27,579 nt of DNA from CAXDRM01 sp963991775 (GTDB lineage Bacteria; Pseudomonadota; Alphaproteobacteria; Rickettsiales; JABIRX01): contig CAXDRM010000008.1 of NCBI GenBank assembly GCA_963991775.1, forward strand, positions 1-27,579, given 5' to 3'. The position numbers and the translations under genes were made by a program. A model generated the notes under the pieces. It saw nothing but the letters and a program-made list of their open reading frames with translations. It did not search any database and had not been told where the DNA came from. Of the stretch, positions 16,205 through 24,400 are shown piece after piece (position 1 is the stretch's first letter; every line of letters begins with the position of its first letter).

Positions 16205-16290
16205 ATATGATAGAAGTGTTACTCTGATTTGCTTGCGCTTTCTGCGAAATGCTCCTGATACGCAAAGGCACAGCAACACTCCTATCATAT
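16205..16290. repeat. Structured inverted repeat before rsmJ
   Basis: Sixteen-base arms (16205-16220, 16275-16290) match with one difference and enclose 54 bases that hold more pairing (CTG/CAG; TTGCG/CGCAA; TTTC/GAAA). It starts 6 bases past the oxidoreductase stop and ends 18 bases before the chosen rsmJ start. It could end the upstream transcript, act as an rsmJ leader structure, or be a small mobile palindrome. It does not share the outer motifs of the variable-core family. Confidence 0.55.
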
Positions 16291-16308
16291 AAAACATTAG
16301 GCAAATCT

Positions 16309-16893
16309 ATGCATCCTAAATTAGATAACTATCAATTAAGTTGGTTGGAGTTAATTGAAAAGACTCGGCAAAATTCTGGCAAAGAAAATTTACTTAAGGC
16401 AGTTGGTAAATTTTCTGAGCATATTACTATTTATGATTTAACTGCTGGTTTAGGTCGCGATACTGTGATACTTGCTCGGCATGGTTTTAAAGTTAGAGCA
16501 TTTGAGAAAAACCCTGTTTTATTTGCGTTACTGCAGAAAGCGCATCAAGAATTATTAGCTAGTAAATATCAAGAAATTGCCAAGAAAATTACTTTAATTA
16601 ACCAAGATAGTTTAGAATTTTTAGCTAAGCATCAGCCAGGAGAAACAGAAATTTTCTATATTGATGCAATGTTTCCTGAGCGCAAAAAATCAGCTTTAGT
16701 AAAAAAAGATATGCAATTTTTACAACAGCTAGTTGGTGATAATGATAATGCAGCTGAGCTATTACAAGCCGCCCAGCCCTTTGGCAAAACTATTCTCAAG
16801 CGCCCTAAAACCGCTCCACCCCTTTCCTCACCCCATCATATTGTCAAAGGTTCAAAAATTATTTTCTATATTTACTCAAAATCACCATATTGA
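16309..16893 (+). CDS. rsmJ: 16S rRNA (guanine1516-N2)-methyltransferase RsmJ
   Basis: Methylates G1516 of 16S rRNA (E. coli numbering), using SAM. The family is recognised by DLTAGLGRDTVILA (SAM loop), KVRAFEKNPVLFALL, YIDAMFPERKKSALVKKDMQ and KRPKTAPPLSSPHH. The start chosen is ATG 16309, with AGG seven bases upstream, giving 194 residues. The frame is open back to 16249, but those codons lie inside the palindrome at 16205-16290 and add nothing family-like. E. coli RsmJ is somewhat longer (about 250), so the N-terminus is short. The stop codon TGA lies inside a 20-base sequence repeated after petC, and a perfect hairpin follows directly. Confidence 0.88.
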   Translation: MHPKLDNYQLSWLELIEKTRQNSGKENLLKAVGKFSEHITIYDLTAGLGRDTVILARHGFKVRAFEKNPVLFALLQKAHQELLASKYQEIAKKITLINQDSLEFLAKHQPGETEIFYIDAMFPERKKSALVKKDMQFLQQLVGDNDNAAELLQAAQPFGKTILKRPKTAPPLSSPHHIVKGSKIIFYIYSKSPY

Positions 16894-16905
16894 GCAGCCT
16901 TTTCT
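16886..16905 (+). repeat. 20-base repeat over the rsmJ stop codon
   Basis: CATATTGAGCAGCCTTTTCT recurs at 27253-27272, directly after the petC stop codon, with one difference (A to T). In both places a hairpin follows at once. Here the repeat supplies the rsmJ stop codon, so a repeat boundary may have fixed the end of this gene. Confidence 0.6.
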
Positions 16906-16938
16906 AAAATATAGTGCTTTTTGAGCACTATATTTTAG
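16904..16938 (+). terminator. Perfect 15-base hairpin after rsmJ
   Basis: CTAAAATATAGTGCT (16904-16918) and its exact inverse (16924-16938) flank the loop TTTTG, 11 bases past the rsmJ stop. No T tract follows on either strand. It is probably a transcript end or an mRNA-stabilising hairpin for rsmJ; it may also be a divergent core of the repeat family, since its left flank is shared with copy F. Confidence 0.55.
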
Positions 16939-17027
16939 CGGAGTGATTCGCTTCAACTGCAAAAATTTACTCATGTATTATCTATCATACTACCGGACAA
17001 AAGTTTTATTTTATGACAATAGTACTT

Positions 17028-17080
17028 AATCCGGCTCTTGAGTGAACCGAAGCAAAGCGAAGGTTTGTACCGAAAGATCC
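17028..17080 (+). repeat. Variable-core palindromic repeat, copy D
   Basis: Outer motifs TAATCCGGCTCTTGAGTG and TGTACCGAAAGATCC enclose a 4-base stem AACC/GGTT (17045-17048, 17062-17065) around GAAGCAAAGCGAA. The loop resembles those of copies C and F, while the stem bases differ from both. It lies within the MITE-like element, facing copy E. Confidence 0.7.
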
Positions 17081-17114
17081 TTTAGATGTTCATGTTTAAC
17101 TATTCAGCTTCTTT

Positions 17115-17166
17115 GGCCCCTCGGTAAAATTCTCGGCTAAGGCCGAGAATCACTCGGGAACCTAAG
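17115..17166 (-). repeat. Variable-core palindromic repeat, copy E
   Basis: On the minus strand it reads CTTAGGTTCCCGAGTG, a perfect 9-base stem ATTCTCGGC/GCCGAGAAT with loop CTTA, then TTTACCGAGGGGCC. This is the most GC-rich stem of the family and would form a stable hairpin in RNA. It is the minus-oriented partner of copy D. Confidence 0.75.
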
Positions 17167-17319
17167 TTTTCAACTTGATGTTTTTTTATTTTTGTCCGGT
17201 AGTATGATTATCTATACACTCCGTAATTTTTGCAGTTGAGCTCACCAAAAATGCAAGCACACTATGATGATTTTAAACAGAGACATTATAAATTTGAATC
17301 AATCTGCCACTCATATCAT

Positions 17320-17352
17320 TTCCCAACTTGACAAAAAATAGTATAATGTTAC
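17320..17352 (+). promoter_or_regulatory. Candidate promoter and operator region of the ABC operon
   Basis: TATAAT at 17342-17347 has a possible -35 TTCCCA at 17320-17325 (16-base spacing), giving transcription from about 17354 and a leader of about 37 bases. An imperfect dyad GTATAATGTTAC (17341-17352) covers the -10. If the operon is a zinc transporter, a Zur- or Fur-type repressor could bind here; that is a weak inference. The stretch 17247-17319 shows nothing else. Confidence 0.4.
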
Positions 17353-17390
17353 AAGATACACAGATTTGTTACATATGAAACACCCATCTC

Positions 17391-18023
17391 ATGCTAAGCT
17401 GCACCAACATCTCTTACATAATTGACCAACAAAAAATTCTTAACAAATTAAGCTTTAAGCTAAAACAAGGTGAGCATTTACTTATCTTAGGTGAAAGTGG
17501 TTCAGGTAAAACGACTTTGCTGGCAATGCTTGCTGGTCTACTTACCCCAAATTCTGGTGAGATTATTTATGATGATAAAAAACTATATCAATTAAACAAT
17601 AAGGAGCGTGATAAGTTTCGCGGAAAAAATATTGGTATTATTTTTCAAAATTTTCATTTGATTCAATCATTATCAATTTGTGAGAATCTAGAAGTTGCAG
17701 CACAAATGTCAGGGCAAAAAATTGAGCAGCAACAAATTAATAATTATTTAAAAGAGTTAGGTTTAGCAGGTAAAGGTAAATATAAGCCAAATGAACTTAG
17801 TGTTGGTCAAGCGCAACGTGTTGCTGTGTTACGCAGCTTTGTAAGTAAGCCTAAATGGCTCTTATGTGATGAACCAACCTCAGCACTTGATGCAGCTAAT
17901 ACGAAAAAATTATTAGACTTACTTAAAAAAGAAGCAAAAAAACAACAAGCTTCCATCATCATTGCTACACATGACCTGCGTGTAAAAGACTATTTTAAAA
18001 ATGATAAGATTTTAGAATTATGA
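17391..18023 (+). CDS. ABC transporter ATP-binding protein (MacB/LolD class)
   Basis: ATPase that powers an FtsX-type permease. The 210 residues hold all ABC motifs: Walker A GESGSGKT (34-41), Q-loop Gln86 in FQNFHL, signature LSVGQAQ (136-142), Walker B WLLCDE (156-161) and the switch His in ATHD. It belongs to the MacB/LolD/FtsE-like class, which pairs with four-helix permeases that do not simply move solute through a pore. Its stop overlaps the start of the permease gene as ATGA, so the two are coupled and presumably form one complex. The signature reads LSVGQ instead of LSGGQ, a common variant. No clear ribosome binding site precedes the ATG. Confidence 0.9.
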   Translation: MLSCTNISYIIDQQKILNKLSFKLKQGEHLLILGESGSGKTTLLAMLAGLLTPNSGEIIYDDKKLYQLNNKERDKFRGKNIGIIFQNFHLIQSLSICENLEVAAQMSGQKIEQQQINNYLKELGLAGKGKYKPNELSVGQAQRVAVLRSFVSKPKWLLCDEPTSALDAANTKKLLDLLKKEAKKQQASIIIATHDLRVKDYFKNDKILEL

Positions 18024-19387
18024 ACCTTTTCACAATTTCTTATAAATATCTACTGGCCCGACTGCAAAATACTTTGCTTAATATTATCATGATGGCAGCT
18101 GGCGTAATGTTAATTACTATCTTAATCTTAGCTAGTTTTCAGATTCAACAAAGATTAACTGCTGATTCTAAAAATATTGATGCAGTAATTGGAGCTAAAG
18201 GCAGCCCTTTACAATTAGTGCTCTCTACCATTTGGCATGTTGATATTCCAACTGGCAATATTGATTTAAAATTAGCTAATAAAATTAGTAAACATCCACA
18301 AATTAAATGGACTATTCCACTGGCTCTTGGTGATAATTACCGCAGCTTTCGTATTATCGGTAGTGATAAAAAATACCTAAAACATTTTAATGCTAAATTT
18401 AATATAGGACAAATTTGGCAACATCCGATGGAAGTAGTATTAGGAGCTAAGACAGCTGCAGAAACTGGTTTAAAAATTGGTGATAAATTTTACGGTAGTC
18501 ATGGCTTAGTAGCAGGTGGTGAGCTGCATGCTAATGAAGCTTATTGGGTAGTAGGAATATTAGAAGAAACTAACACTGTATTAGATAGATTAATTATTAC
18601 CTCTTTAGAAAGTGTCTGGGATATTCATAGCCATGATCATGAAGAGCATGAACAGCACCATGATGGCTACGAACATCACGATGATCATGAAGAACATAAC
18701 CAGCACCATGATAGTCACGAACATCACGACGATCATGAAGAGCATAACCATCACCATGATAGTCACGAACATCACGATGAACATGAAGAGCATAACCATC
18801 ACCATGATAACCACGAACATCACGATGAACATAGACACGCCAATGAAGAGATTACTGCTTTATTAATTGGTTATAAAAATCGTCTTGCTGCATTAAGCTT
18901 ACCACGTTTTATTAATCAACAAACTTCCTTGCAAGCAGCCAGCCCTGCTTTTGAAATTACCCGGCTTATTAAATTAATAGGAGTAGGTAAAGAAGGTATA
19001 CTAATCTTTGGTAGTTTTTTAATTATCTTAGCTTTATCTAGTATTTTAATTGGCCTGTTAAATTCAGTAAATCAAAGACGCTATGATTTAGCTATCTTTA
19101 GAACTTTGGGGGCTTCTCGGCAAAAAATCTTCTTACTTGTTATTATTGAAGGAATGATCGTAGCATTTTTAGCCAGCATGCTTGGCTTGCTTTTAGGTCA
19201 TCTTGCTCTAGAACTTATCGGCAATAATACAGTAAAAGGAGCAGAGCTTGGCCTTACTGGCTTGATCTTCTTACCAGAAATCTTTAGATTATGGCTGATT
19301 ATATTATTTCTTTGCCTGGTAATTTGTGTCTTCCCTGCTTTTAAAGCTTACAAAACAGATCTACAACAAATGCTTTCTAAAGCTTAG
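18020..19387 (+). CDS. FtsX-like ABC permease with His-rich periplasmic insert
   Basis: Inner membrane permease of 455 residues with the MacB/FtsX plan: one N-terminal helix (about 19-43), a periplasmic domain, and three C-terminal helices with FRTLGASRQKIF between the first two of them. In the periplasmic part, residues 206-269 are four near-identical 16-residue units of the type DHEEHNHHHDSHEHHD. They hold 29 His in 64 residues, with more in the flanks (IHSHDH, EHRH). Such segments bind zinc, nickel or copper. With the ABC ATPase before it and the DUF3299 gene after it, the set resembles the ZrgB-ZrgC-DUF3299 part of the Vibrio zinc-regulated zrg system as I recall it, but without the separate His-rich ZrgA. 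Zinc is thus the favoured substrate (inference). Confidence 0.88.
   Translation: MNLFTISYKYLLARLQNTLLNIIMMAAGVMLITILILASFQIQQRLTADSKNIDAVIGAKGSPLQLVLSTIWHVDIPTGNIDLKLANKISKHPQIKWTIPLALGDNYRSFRIIGSDKKYLKHFNAKFNIGQIWQHPMEVVLGAKTAAETGLKIGDKFYGSHGLVAGGELHANEAYWVVGILEETNTVLDRLIITSLESVWDIHSHDHEEHEQHHDGYEHHDDHEEHNQHHDSHEHHDDHEEHNHHHDSHEHHDEHEEHNHHHDNHEHHDEHRHANEEITALLIGYKNRLAALSLPRFINQQTSLQAASPAFEITRLIKLIGVGKEGILIFGSFLIILALSSILIGLLNSVNQRRYDLAIFRTLGASRQKIFLLVIIEGMIVAFLASMLGLLLGHLALELIGNNTVKGAELGLTGLIFLPEIFRLWLIILFLCLVICVFPAFKAYKTDLQQMLSKA
18635..18826 (+). repeat. Four 48-base tandem repeats coding for His-rich units
   Basis: Units begin at 18635, 18683, 18731 and 18779, each 48 bases (16 codons), and differ by a few substitutions. 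All changes keep the frame and the His/Asp/Glu character (for example GY to SH, then NQ to NH). Unit number can change by slippage without breaking the permease, so the metal-binding capacity of the loop may vary between strains. Confidence 0.9.
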
Positions 19388-19883
19388 CATTACAACTTTA
19401 AGCTACTCTTTACTAATTGGTGCAACAAATGCCCATGCTTTTAGCATTGAAGAATATTCTGGAGATGAGCTTGATTATACTTTACAAAATCTAGAAAGAT
19501 TAAAAGTAACTGGTAATGCGCTTAGTTGGGATATTTTTGCCGATACTCAAGAAAATGAAGAATGTACTATTGATGCAGAAGGTTATGATCTATGTTTAAT
19601 TAAACCTATTTATAGCCCAACCATAAAAGCACTTGATGGTAAGCAAGTAACCGTAATGGGTTTTATGTTTCCGCTTGACCCAAATGAAGAGCAACGTAAT
19701 TTTTTATTGGGTCCTTATCCTGCTAGCTGCCCTTTTCACTACCATTCTGGTCCTGCTGAAATGGTCGAAGTTATTATTTCCAAACCAGTCAAATTTTCTT
19801 ACGATCCAGTAACAGTAACCGGCAGATTATCTTTAGAATATAATCAAGAAACTGGCATCTTTTACTATTTGCGTGATATGTAG
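19326..19883 (+). CDS. Secreted DUF3299 protein, probable metal-handling partner
   Basis: The 185 residues start with a long signal peptide (hydrophobic about 19-34, cleavage near NAHA-FS at 38). The mature part carries the DUF3299 pattern: GKQVTVMGFMFPLD, FLLGPYPASCPFHYHSGPAEMVEV and DPVTVTGRLSLEY. Cys135, His138 and His140 lie together and could bind a metal. DUF3299 proteins accompany MacB-like ABC transporters in zinc-regulated operons, which fits this context. The only start in frame is GTG 19326, which overlaps the permease gene by 62 bases; that is longer than usual but leaves a sensible signal peptide. It would act in the periplasm. Function is inferred from neighbours. Confidence 0.85.
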   Translation: MSSLLLKLTKQIYNKCFLKLSITTLSYSLLIGATNAHAFSIEEYSGDELDYTLQNLERLKVTGNALSWDIFADTQENEECTIDAEGYDLCLIKPIYSPTIKALDGKQVTVMGFMFPLDPNEEQRNFLLGPYPASCPFHYHSGPAEMVEVIISKPVKFSYDPVTVTGRLSLEYNQETGIFYYLRDM

Positions 19884-19940
19884 TGCCAAATAAAGCTAGG
19901 ATTTGGTATAAATTATTTACAGATTGCTTAGGTAGTAGAA

Positions 19941-20030
19941 ATCTAATTATTTTATAGATATTTTTTAAGGAGTGCTAATTATGAGTAGCGGAATGTACAA
20001 AATTACATGAGCACACGCAATAATTAGTAA
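19941..20030. repeat. Two-copy structured element, copy 1
   Basis: Shares with 27383-27471 the layout ATCTAAT ... TAGATATTTTT, a GGAGTG block, a stem, GAGTAGCG, an apical stem, ATGAGCACACGC, and the closing stem. Outer stem here is CTAATTAT/ATAATTAG (19975-19982, 20020-20027); apical stem is ATGTA/TACAT (19993-19997, 20004-20008); GCG/CGC can also pair. In the second copy both stems have other bases but still pair. It sits downstream of the DUF3299 gene, convergent with rnhA. It may be a small RNA, a terminator-like element or a mobile palindrome. Confidence 0.65.
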
Positions 20031-20044
20031 CGACTTAGCTTTGC

Positions 20045-20078
20045 CAACAGAAATAATTTTTTATAATTATTTCTGTTG
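20045..20078. terminator. Perfect 14-base hairpin between convergent genes
   Basis: CAACAGAAATAATT (20045-20058) and its exact inverse (20065-20078) lie between the DUF3299 gene and rnhA, 17 bases past the rnhA stop. The position suits a terminator serving both strands. Neither side has a T tract, as with the hairpin after rsmJ. Confidence 0.6.
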
Positions 20079-20095
20079 AAAATAGCATAAAAGAA

Positions 20096-20527
20096 TTAGA
20101 TTTCTTCAGCACGTTTTCTAGCAAGATCATCTACTAACTCATTAAACTCATCGCCATTATGAGCTTTAACCCAATGCCACTTAATTTGATGTTTTTGGGT
20201 AGCACTGTAAAGAGCTTGCCATAATTCTTGATTTTTAACCGGCTTTTTATTGCTACTACGCCAATTATTTTTAAGCCAATTATGAATCCATTCTGTAATG
20301 CCCTTACGCAAATATTGCGAATCTGTATAAAGCTCAATCTGACAAGGTTGCTTGAGAGCCTCTAAGGCTTTTAAAGCTGCAGTTAATTCCATTTGATTAT
20401 TGGTAGCAAGCTCAGCTGCCCCGCTTAATTCTTTGCGTTTTTCACCATAAATAAGTAAGGCAGCCCAACCTCCTTTACCAGGATTACCAAGCGCCGAACC
20501 ATCTGTATAGATTGTTACCTGCTTCAC
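20096..20527 (-). CDS. rnhA: Ribonuclease HI
   Basis: Cuts the RNA strand of RNA-DNA hybrids, clearing primers and R-loops. The 143 residues match RNase HI. The active-site carboxylates are Asp9 (YTDGSALGNPGKGGW), Glu47 (MELTA), Asp69 (YTDSQY) and Asp133 (NELVDDLA), with His123 in WVKAHNGDEFNE; the basic handle region (WLKNNWRSSNKKPVKN) is present. Most relatives read KGHNG or KGHAG where this has KAHNG. Its start overlaps the end of thrB by four bases (ATGA), and thrB-rnhA order is familiar in alphaproteobacteria. It is the last gene of the addA-thrB-rnhA run. Confidence 0.96.
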   Translation of the reverse strand: MKQVTIYTDGSALGNPGKGGWAALLIYGEKRKELSGAAELATNNQMELTAALKALEALKQPCQIELYTDSQYLRKGITEWIHNWLKNNWRSSNKKPVKNQELWQALYSATQKHQIKWHWVKAHNGDEFNELVDDLARKRAEEI

Positions 20528-21462
20528 AAAGCTACCTGCTCTAAGGCTACTAATCTCTCATAAAAATCACCCGGATCTTTGGGCTTATAAAGATTTTTAT
20601 GTTTATGATAAAAATAATCATCTAAGCGAGTTAAATAAAAACGCAAACCTGCCAATAAACAAAAATTTTTGAGCTGTGCTCTTTCTTGCGTTTCTAGAGC
20701 ACGCTGTGTTTCATAACCGCTAATCAAATTATTAATTTGCTCTAATGAAAATTCTTTATCTGTAGTGAAACACCAAGCGACAATAGCAATTGCCAGATCA
20801 AAAATCAGATAATCATAACAGGCAAAATAAAAATCTATTAAGGCACTAAATTTACCATCTTGAAAAAATACATTATCTGGAAATAAATCAGCATGAATAA
20901 TACCTTGCGGTAAATAATTAAAATCTGCTTGGTTAAGCTGCTCTATAATCCTACCGATGAATTGCACTTGCTGCTCATCAAAATGACGCTGTAATTTTAA
21001 TTTTTGATATAATTTATTAATACCCAGCACAGAAAATTCATTGCTACGCTTCTTAGGAAAATTTTTACAAGTAAGATGTAACTTAGCAATTTGCTTACCA
21101 AATTCACTAAGCTGCTCATTAGTGATTAAATTAGTAGGACGCCCTGCTACAAAATCTATAATTACTCCTGTTTTAGCATTAAAATTAAAAAATAAACTAT
21201 TCTGTACAGTAGAATAAATTTTTGGCGCAGCAAAATTTTGCGCTGGTAAATAAGCCATTAATTCTAAAAAAAATGGTAAATCTTGACGATTAACTCTTTT
21301 TTCAAAAATAGTCAGAATATATTTACCACTGGTATTATCTAATAAAAAATTACTATTTTCTGTACCTTCACTAATTTCTTGAAAATCACGCAATTCACCT
21401 AGATCATAATTACGCAAAATAGTTTGAATATCTTCTCTAGCGAGTTTAGTAAATACTGCCAT
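20524..21462 (-). CDS. thrB: Homoserine kinase, APH-fold ThrB
   Basis: Phosphorylates homoserine with ATP on the path to threonine. The 312 residues are of the alphaproteobacterial type with the aminoglycoside-phosphotransferase fold, not the GHMP-fold ThrB of E. coli. Landmarks: ISEGTENSNFLL, YILTIFEKRV, DLPFFLELM, the catalytic loop HADLFPDNVFF (190-200), the metal-binding IDFYFACYD (209-217) and DLAIAIVAWCF. No other threonine gene is in the window; if the organism lacks the rest of the pathway the enzyme may have another substrate (inference). It starts on the overlap TAATG with the addA stop and overlaps rnhA by four bases, so the three genes are translated as a chain. Confidence 0.92.
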   Translation of the reverse strand: MAVFTKLAREDIQTILRNYDLGELRDFQEISEGTENSNFLLDNTSGKYILTIFEKRVNRQDLPFFLELMAYLPAQNFAAPKIYSTVQNSLFFNFNAKTGVIIDFVAGRPTNLITNEQLSEFGKQIAKLHLTCKNFPKKRSNEFSVLGINKLYQKLKLQRHFDEQQVQFIGRIIEQLNQADFNYLPQGIIHADLFPDNVFFQDGKFSALIDFYFACYDYLIFDLAIAIVAWCFTTDKEFSLEQINNLISGYETQRALETQERAQLKNFCLLAGLRFYLTRLDDYFYHKHKNLYKPKDPGDFYERLVALEQVAL

Positions 21463-24400
21463 TATGCAACTTTGATTAATTTTTGATTAATAATACTATA
21501 TAAATATTTATCCAGCTTTTCTACAGCAGTAAAATTAGCACGCACTAATTTTTCATAAAAATCTAACTGCTGCTGATAAGCAAGAGGAATCTCTGTTAAT
21601 TGCTCATATTTATAATCAATGATTTTAAAATGATTACCATCTTGCACTAGCAAATCTAACTGACCTCTTTTTAACTGACCATTTTCTTGCATGGTTAATT
21701 CTAGTTCTGCATAGCCAGAAGCTGCAAATAATAATTTAGCTGCCTCACTATTAGCAATCTGCTCTAAATCTGCAATGATCTGTTCACTCTCAGCAACAGC
21801 ATTTTTGGCCAAATAATCTTTAATAAAATCAGACTGGTAACCAGCACGCCACAAATAAAATGCTTGGTGATAAAGCTGACCTATTTTAGTAGCCTGGTTT
21901 TCTTGTGGCTCTGTAAATTCTAAATCCGCTAAATTAGCTTGCTGAGTTTTAGCTAAAAAATTTAATTCTTTTTGCTGCCCTTGCTTTACTTGCTGCTGCT
22001 TTTTTATCTTGGTGCTTTGTTGCTCAGTTTTAAAAATTAACTTGCCAGATTCAGTCTCATGATAATTTAACTGCTCCGCAACTTCTAATAATATTTCTTG
22101 CCAGAGATTTTTTTTACCTTGCTTATTTGCTGGTAAAATATAAAGCTCATCCTGTGCCCTAGTTAATGCTACATATAGTAAACGCCAAGTTTCAGCTTGT
22201 TGCTGCTCTTGATAATTGCTAAAATATTTTTCTAAAATTTCTGGCTTCTCACTTAAATTAGCCAAGACTAAATCATCTTGTGTAATAAAATATTCGCGAC
22301 GCATTTTATTACTCGAAACATCATCAGTAAGCAAATAAACTATTGGCGCCTGTAAACCTTTTGCTTGATGAATAGTTAACACTCTGACGCGATCATTGAC
22401 AAAATTTATTTCATCCTGAATCTCTGGTTCATAATTAATAATAAACTCTAAAAAATCTTTAGGATTATCATTAAATTTAGCAAAATCTGTAACACAACCT
22501 AAAAAAGCATCACATAGTTTTTCTGCCTTTTGTCCATAAATTTCGAGATATTTTCTACGCAGACCTAAATTTTCTAAAAGATATAAGTAAAATTCTGGTA
22601 GACTAGCCTGACAATTTTTAAATAAGCTTTTTAGATTTTCTAATTTTTGCCACAAATCTTGCGTTGAAGCTTTGCTTGCGATGCTTTCTACTAGACTTGA
22701 TTTACGCCCCTGACATAAAGCATAAAGTTCAGACTCATTAAGAGCAAATAAAGGTGATTTTAAAATTGCTGCTAAATTTAACTCATCTTGTGGAAATAAA
22801 ATAAAACGTAAAAAACCAAGTAGATCCATAATTAACACATAATCACTTAGCTTAAATTTTTGATCACTACTAAATTTTATATCTCTAGCTTCTAAAGCTT
22901 TAAGCACCTCTTGGTAATGGCGATCTCTTTTACGACATAAAATCAAAATATCACCAGGGCAAAGCACCTCACCAGTAGCACTTAAAATTTTTTGACTAGC
23001 TAGAAACTGCTCTAAATGCTCTGCCAATTTTGCGGCAATATGCTCTGTAGTTGCTTCTTGCTTAGGCTGCTTTGGAAAAGCCATAAATTCATTTGTTTCT
23101 TGCTCTTCATCATGTTCAAGAGCTGGCCATAATTCGATTTTACAGTTGGCTGTTTTTCTAACTGCTTGATGAGTTACTTGGCTATCACTTAAACTATATT
23201 GTACCTCTTGCTGCTCTGCCAATTTATCTACCAGCTGCAAGATTGCTGCTTGCGAACGGTAAGAATTCTCTAGATTTATTTCAGTAAATTCTTGCTTAAT
23301 ATGTGCAAATTTTTGCGCAAAATTTTCTTTAGCTTGATAAAATGATTCACGCACTACCCCTTGAAAACTATAGATAGATTGTTTTTCATCACCAACAATG
23401 AATAAGGTTTTATGCTCTTTAGCTCCTGCTCCACTAAAAAAATCTGCACTCAGTAAGGCGATAATTTCCCATTGCCAAGGATTAGTATCTTGAGCCTCAT
23501 CAACTAAAATATGCTCAAATTTATAATCCTGATTATATAGAATTTGTTGGCCAAATTCTGGATCTTGATAAAGCTCTAAAGTTTTTAAAATAATATCTTC
23601 ATAATCTAAAAGATTTTCTTGGCTTTTAAGCTGCGCATAATGCTCTAAGAAAATTTGCGCCACTAATAAAAAATCACCATTTAAATCAAAATAACGCTGC
23701 AATTTATATTGCTCATAATAAGCTTCGTAACTATTACGCAATTGCTCCAATTTTATTTCATAATCTAGGATTTTACTGGTTAAAACTTTTTTAAAAGGTC
23801 TTTTGGCAAAGCTCTTTGATTTAGTGCAGCATAATTGTTGTAAATCACGCAATGAGAATAATTCAGGCTGCTGTAATTTTTTTAGCAAAGCCAATTTATC
23901 TGGGGTTAGAGCATCCGGTATTAGTTTAGCTTGGGCGTAAAGCTCTTGAAAAAACTCGTAAGAAATTTGCTCTTTTAACTGAGCCACCAAAATTTCTGCA
24001 TAATTTTCTAAAGGCTTTAAAGCAAAAATATTTTTTAATTTTTCTAAATATGTAGCAAAGCCCCCTGACTTATTAATAAGATAAATTATCTTAGTACGTT
24101 TAGTAATAATTTCTGCTAAAATCTCACTAATAATATTATAGTGAAAGCGGCTTAGTAATTTATCTAAAACATCTTTAAGGACTGGGTTTTTGAATAATTC
24201 TTCTTGGGCACGGGTGGCAATTTCTTTGGCATAATTACTATCCATAATTTGCAAGCCTGGTTTAAGACCAGCTTCAAAAGCATATTTAGTTAAAATATTT
24301 TGACAATAAGCATGGATGGTTTGAATTTTAAGCTGTGGTAATAAATAAAGAGATTTAGAAATTTGCTCTTTGATCTTAGCCAAAGCATAATTTTCACTAC

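Larger units (their letters stand above)
16940..17246. mobile_element. 307-base MITE-like inverted-repeat element without genes
   Basis: The two ends are long imperfect inverted repeats. Exact blocks are 14 bases (16954-16967 with 17225-17238, CAACTGCAAAAATT) and 19 bases (16984-17002 with 17190-17208, ATCATACTACCGGACAAAA on the left). They are joined by similar but gapped sequence, for about 63 bases per arm. Inside, copies D and E of the variable-core family face each other around 17094-17100 (GTTTAAC). The whole segment therefore reads as two inverted copies of one unit of about 150 bases. No transposase or ORF is present, and no clear target duplication was found. It fills most of the gap between rsmJ and the ABC operon. 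Confidence 0.6.

Noticed and set aside
16249..16308. Upstream start for rsmJ
   Set aside because: Most of these codons lie in the palindrome 16205-16290 and no ribosome binding site is seen; ATG 16309 has a well-spaced AGG.
17328..17347. TTGACA followed by TATAAT before the ABC operon
   Set aside because: The spacing is only 8 bases, too short for one promoter. The TATAAT was instead paired with a weaker -35 at 17320.
18635..18826. CRISPR-like array
   Set aside because: The 48-base units are directly adjacent without spacers and encode the protein repeat in frame.
18605..18866. Long reading frames opposite to and out of frame with the His-rich region
   Set aside because: They are by-products of the 48-base repeat (Met/Thr/Ile or Met/Val repeats) and lie fully inside the permease gene.
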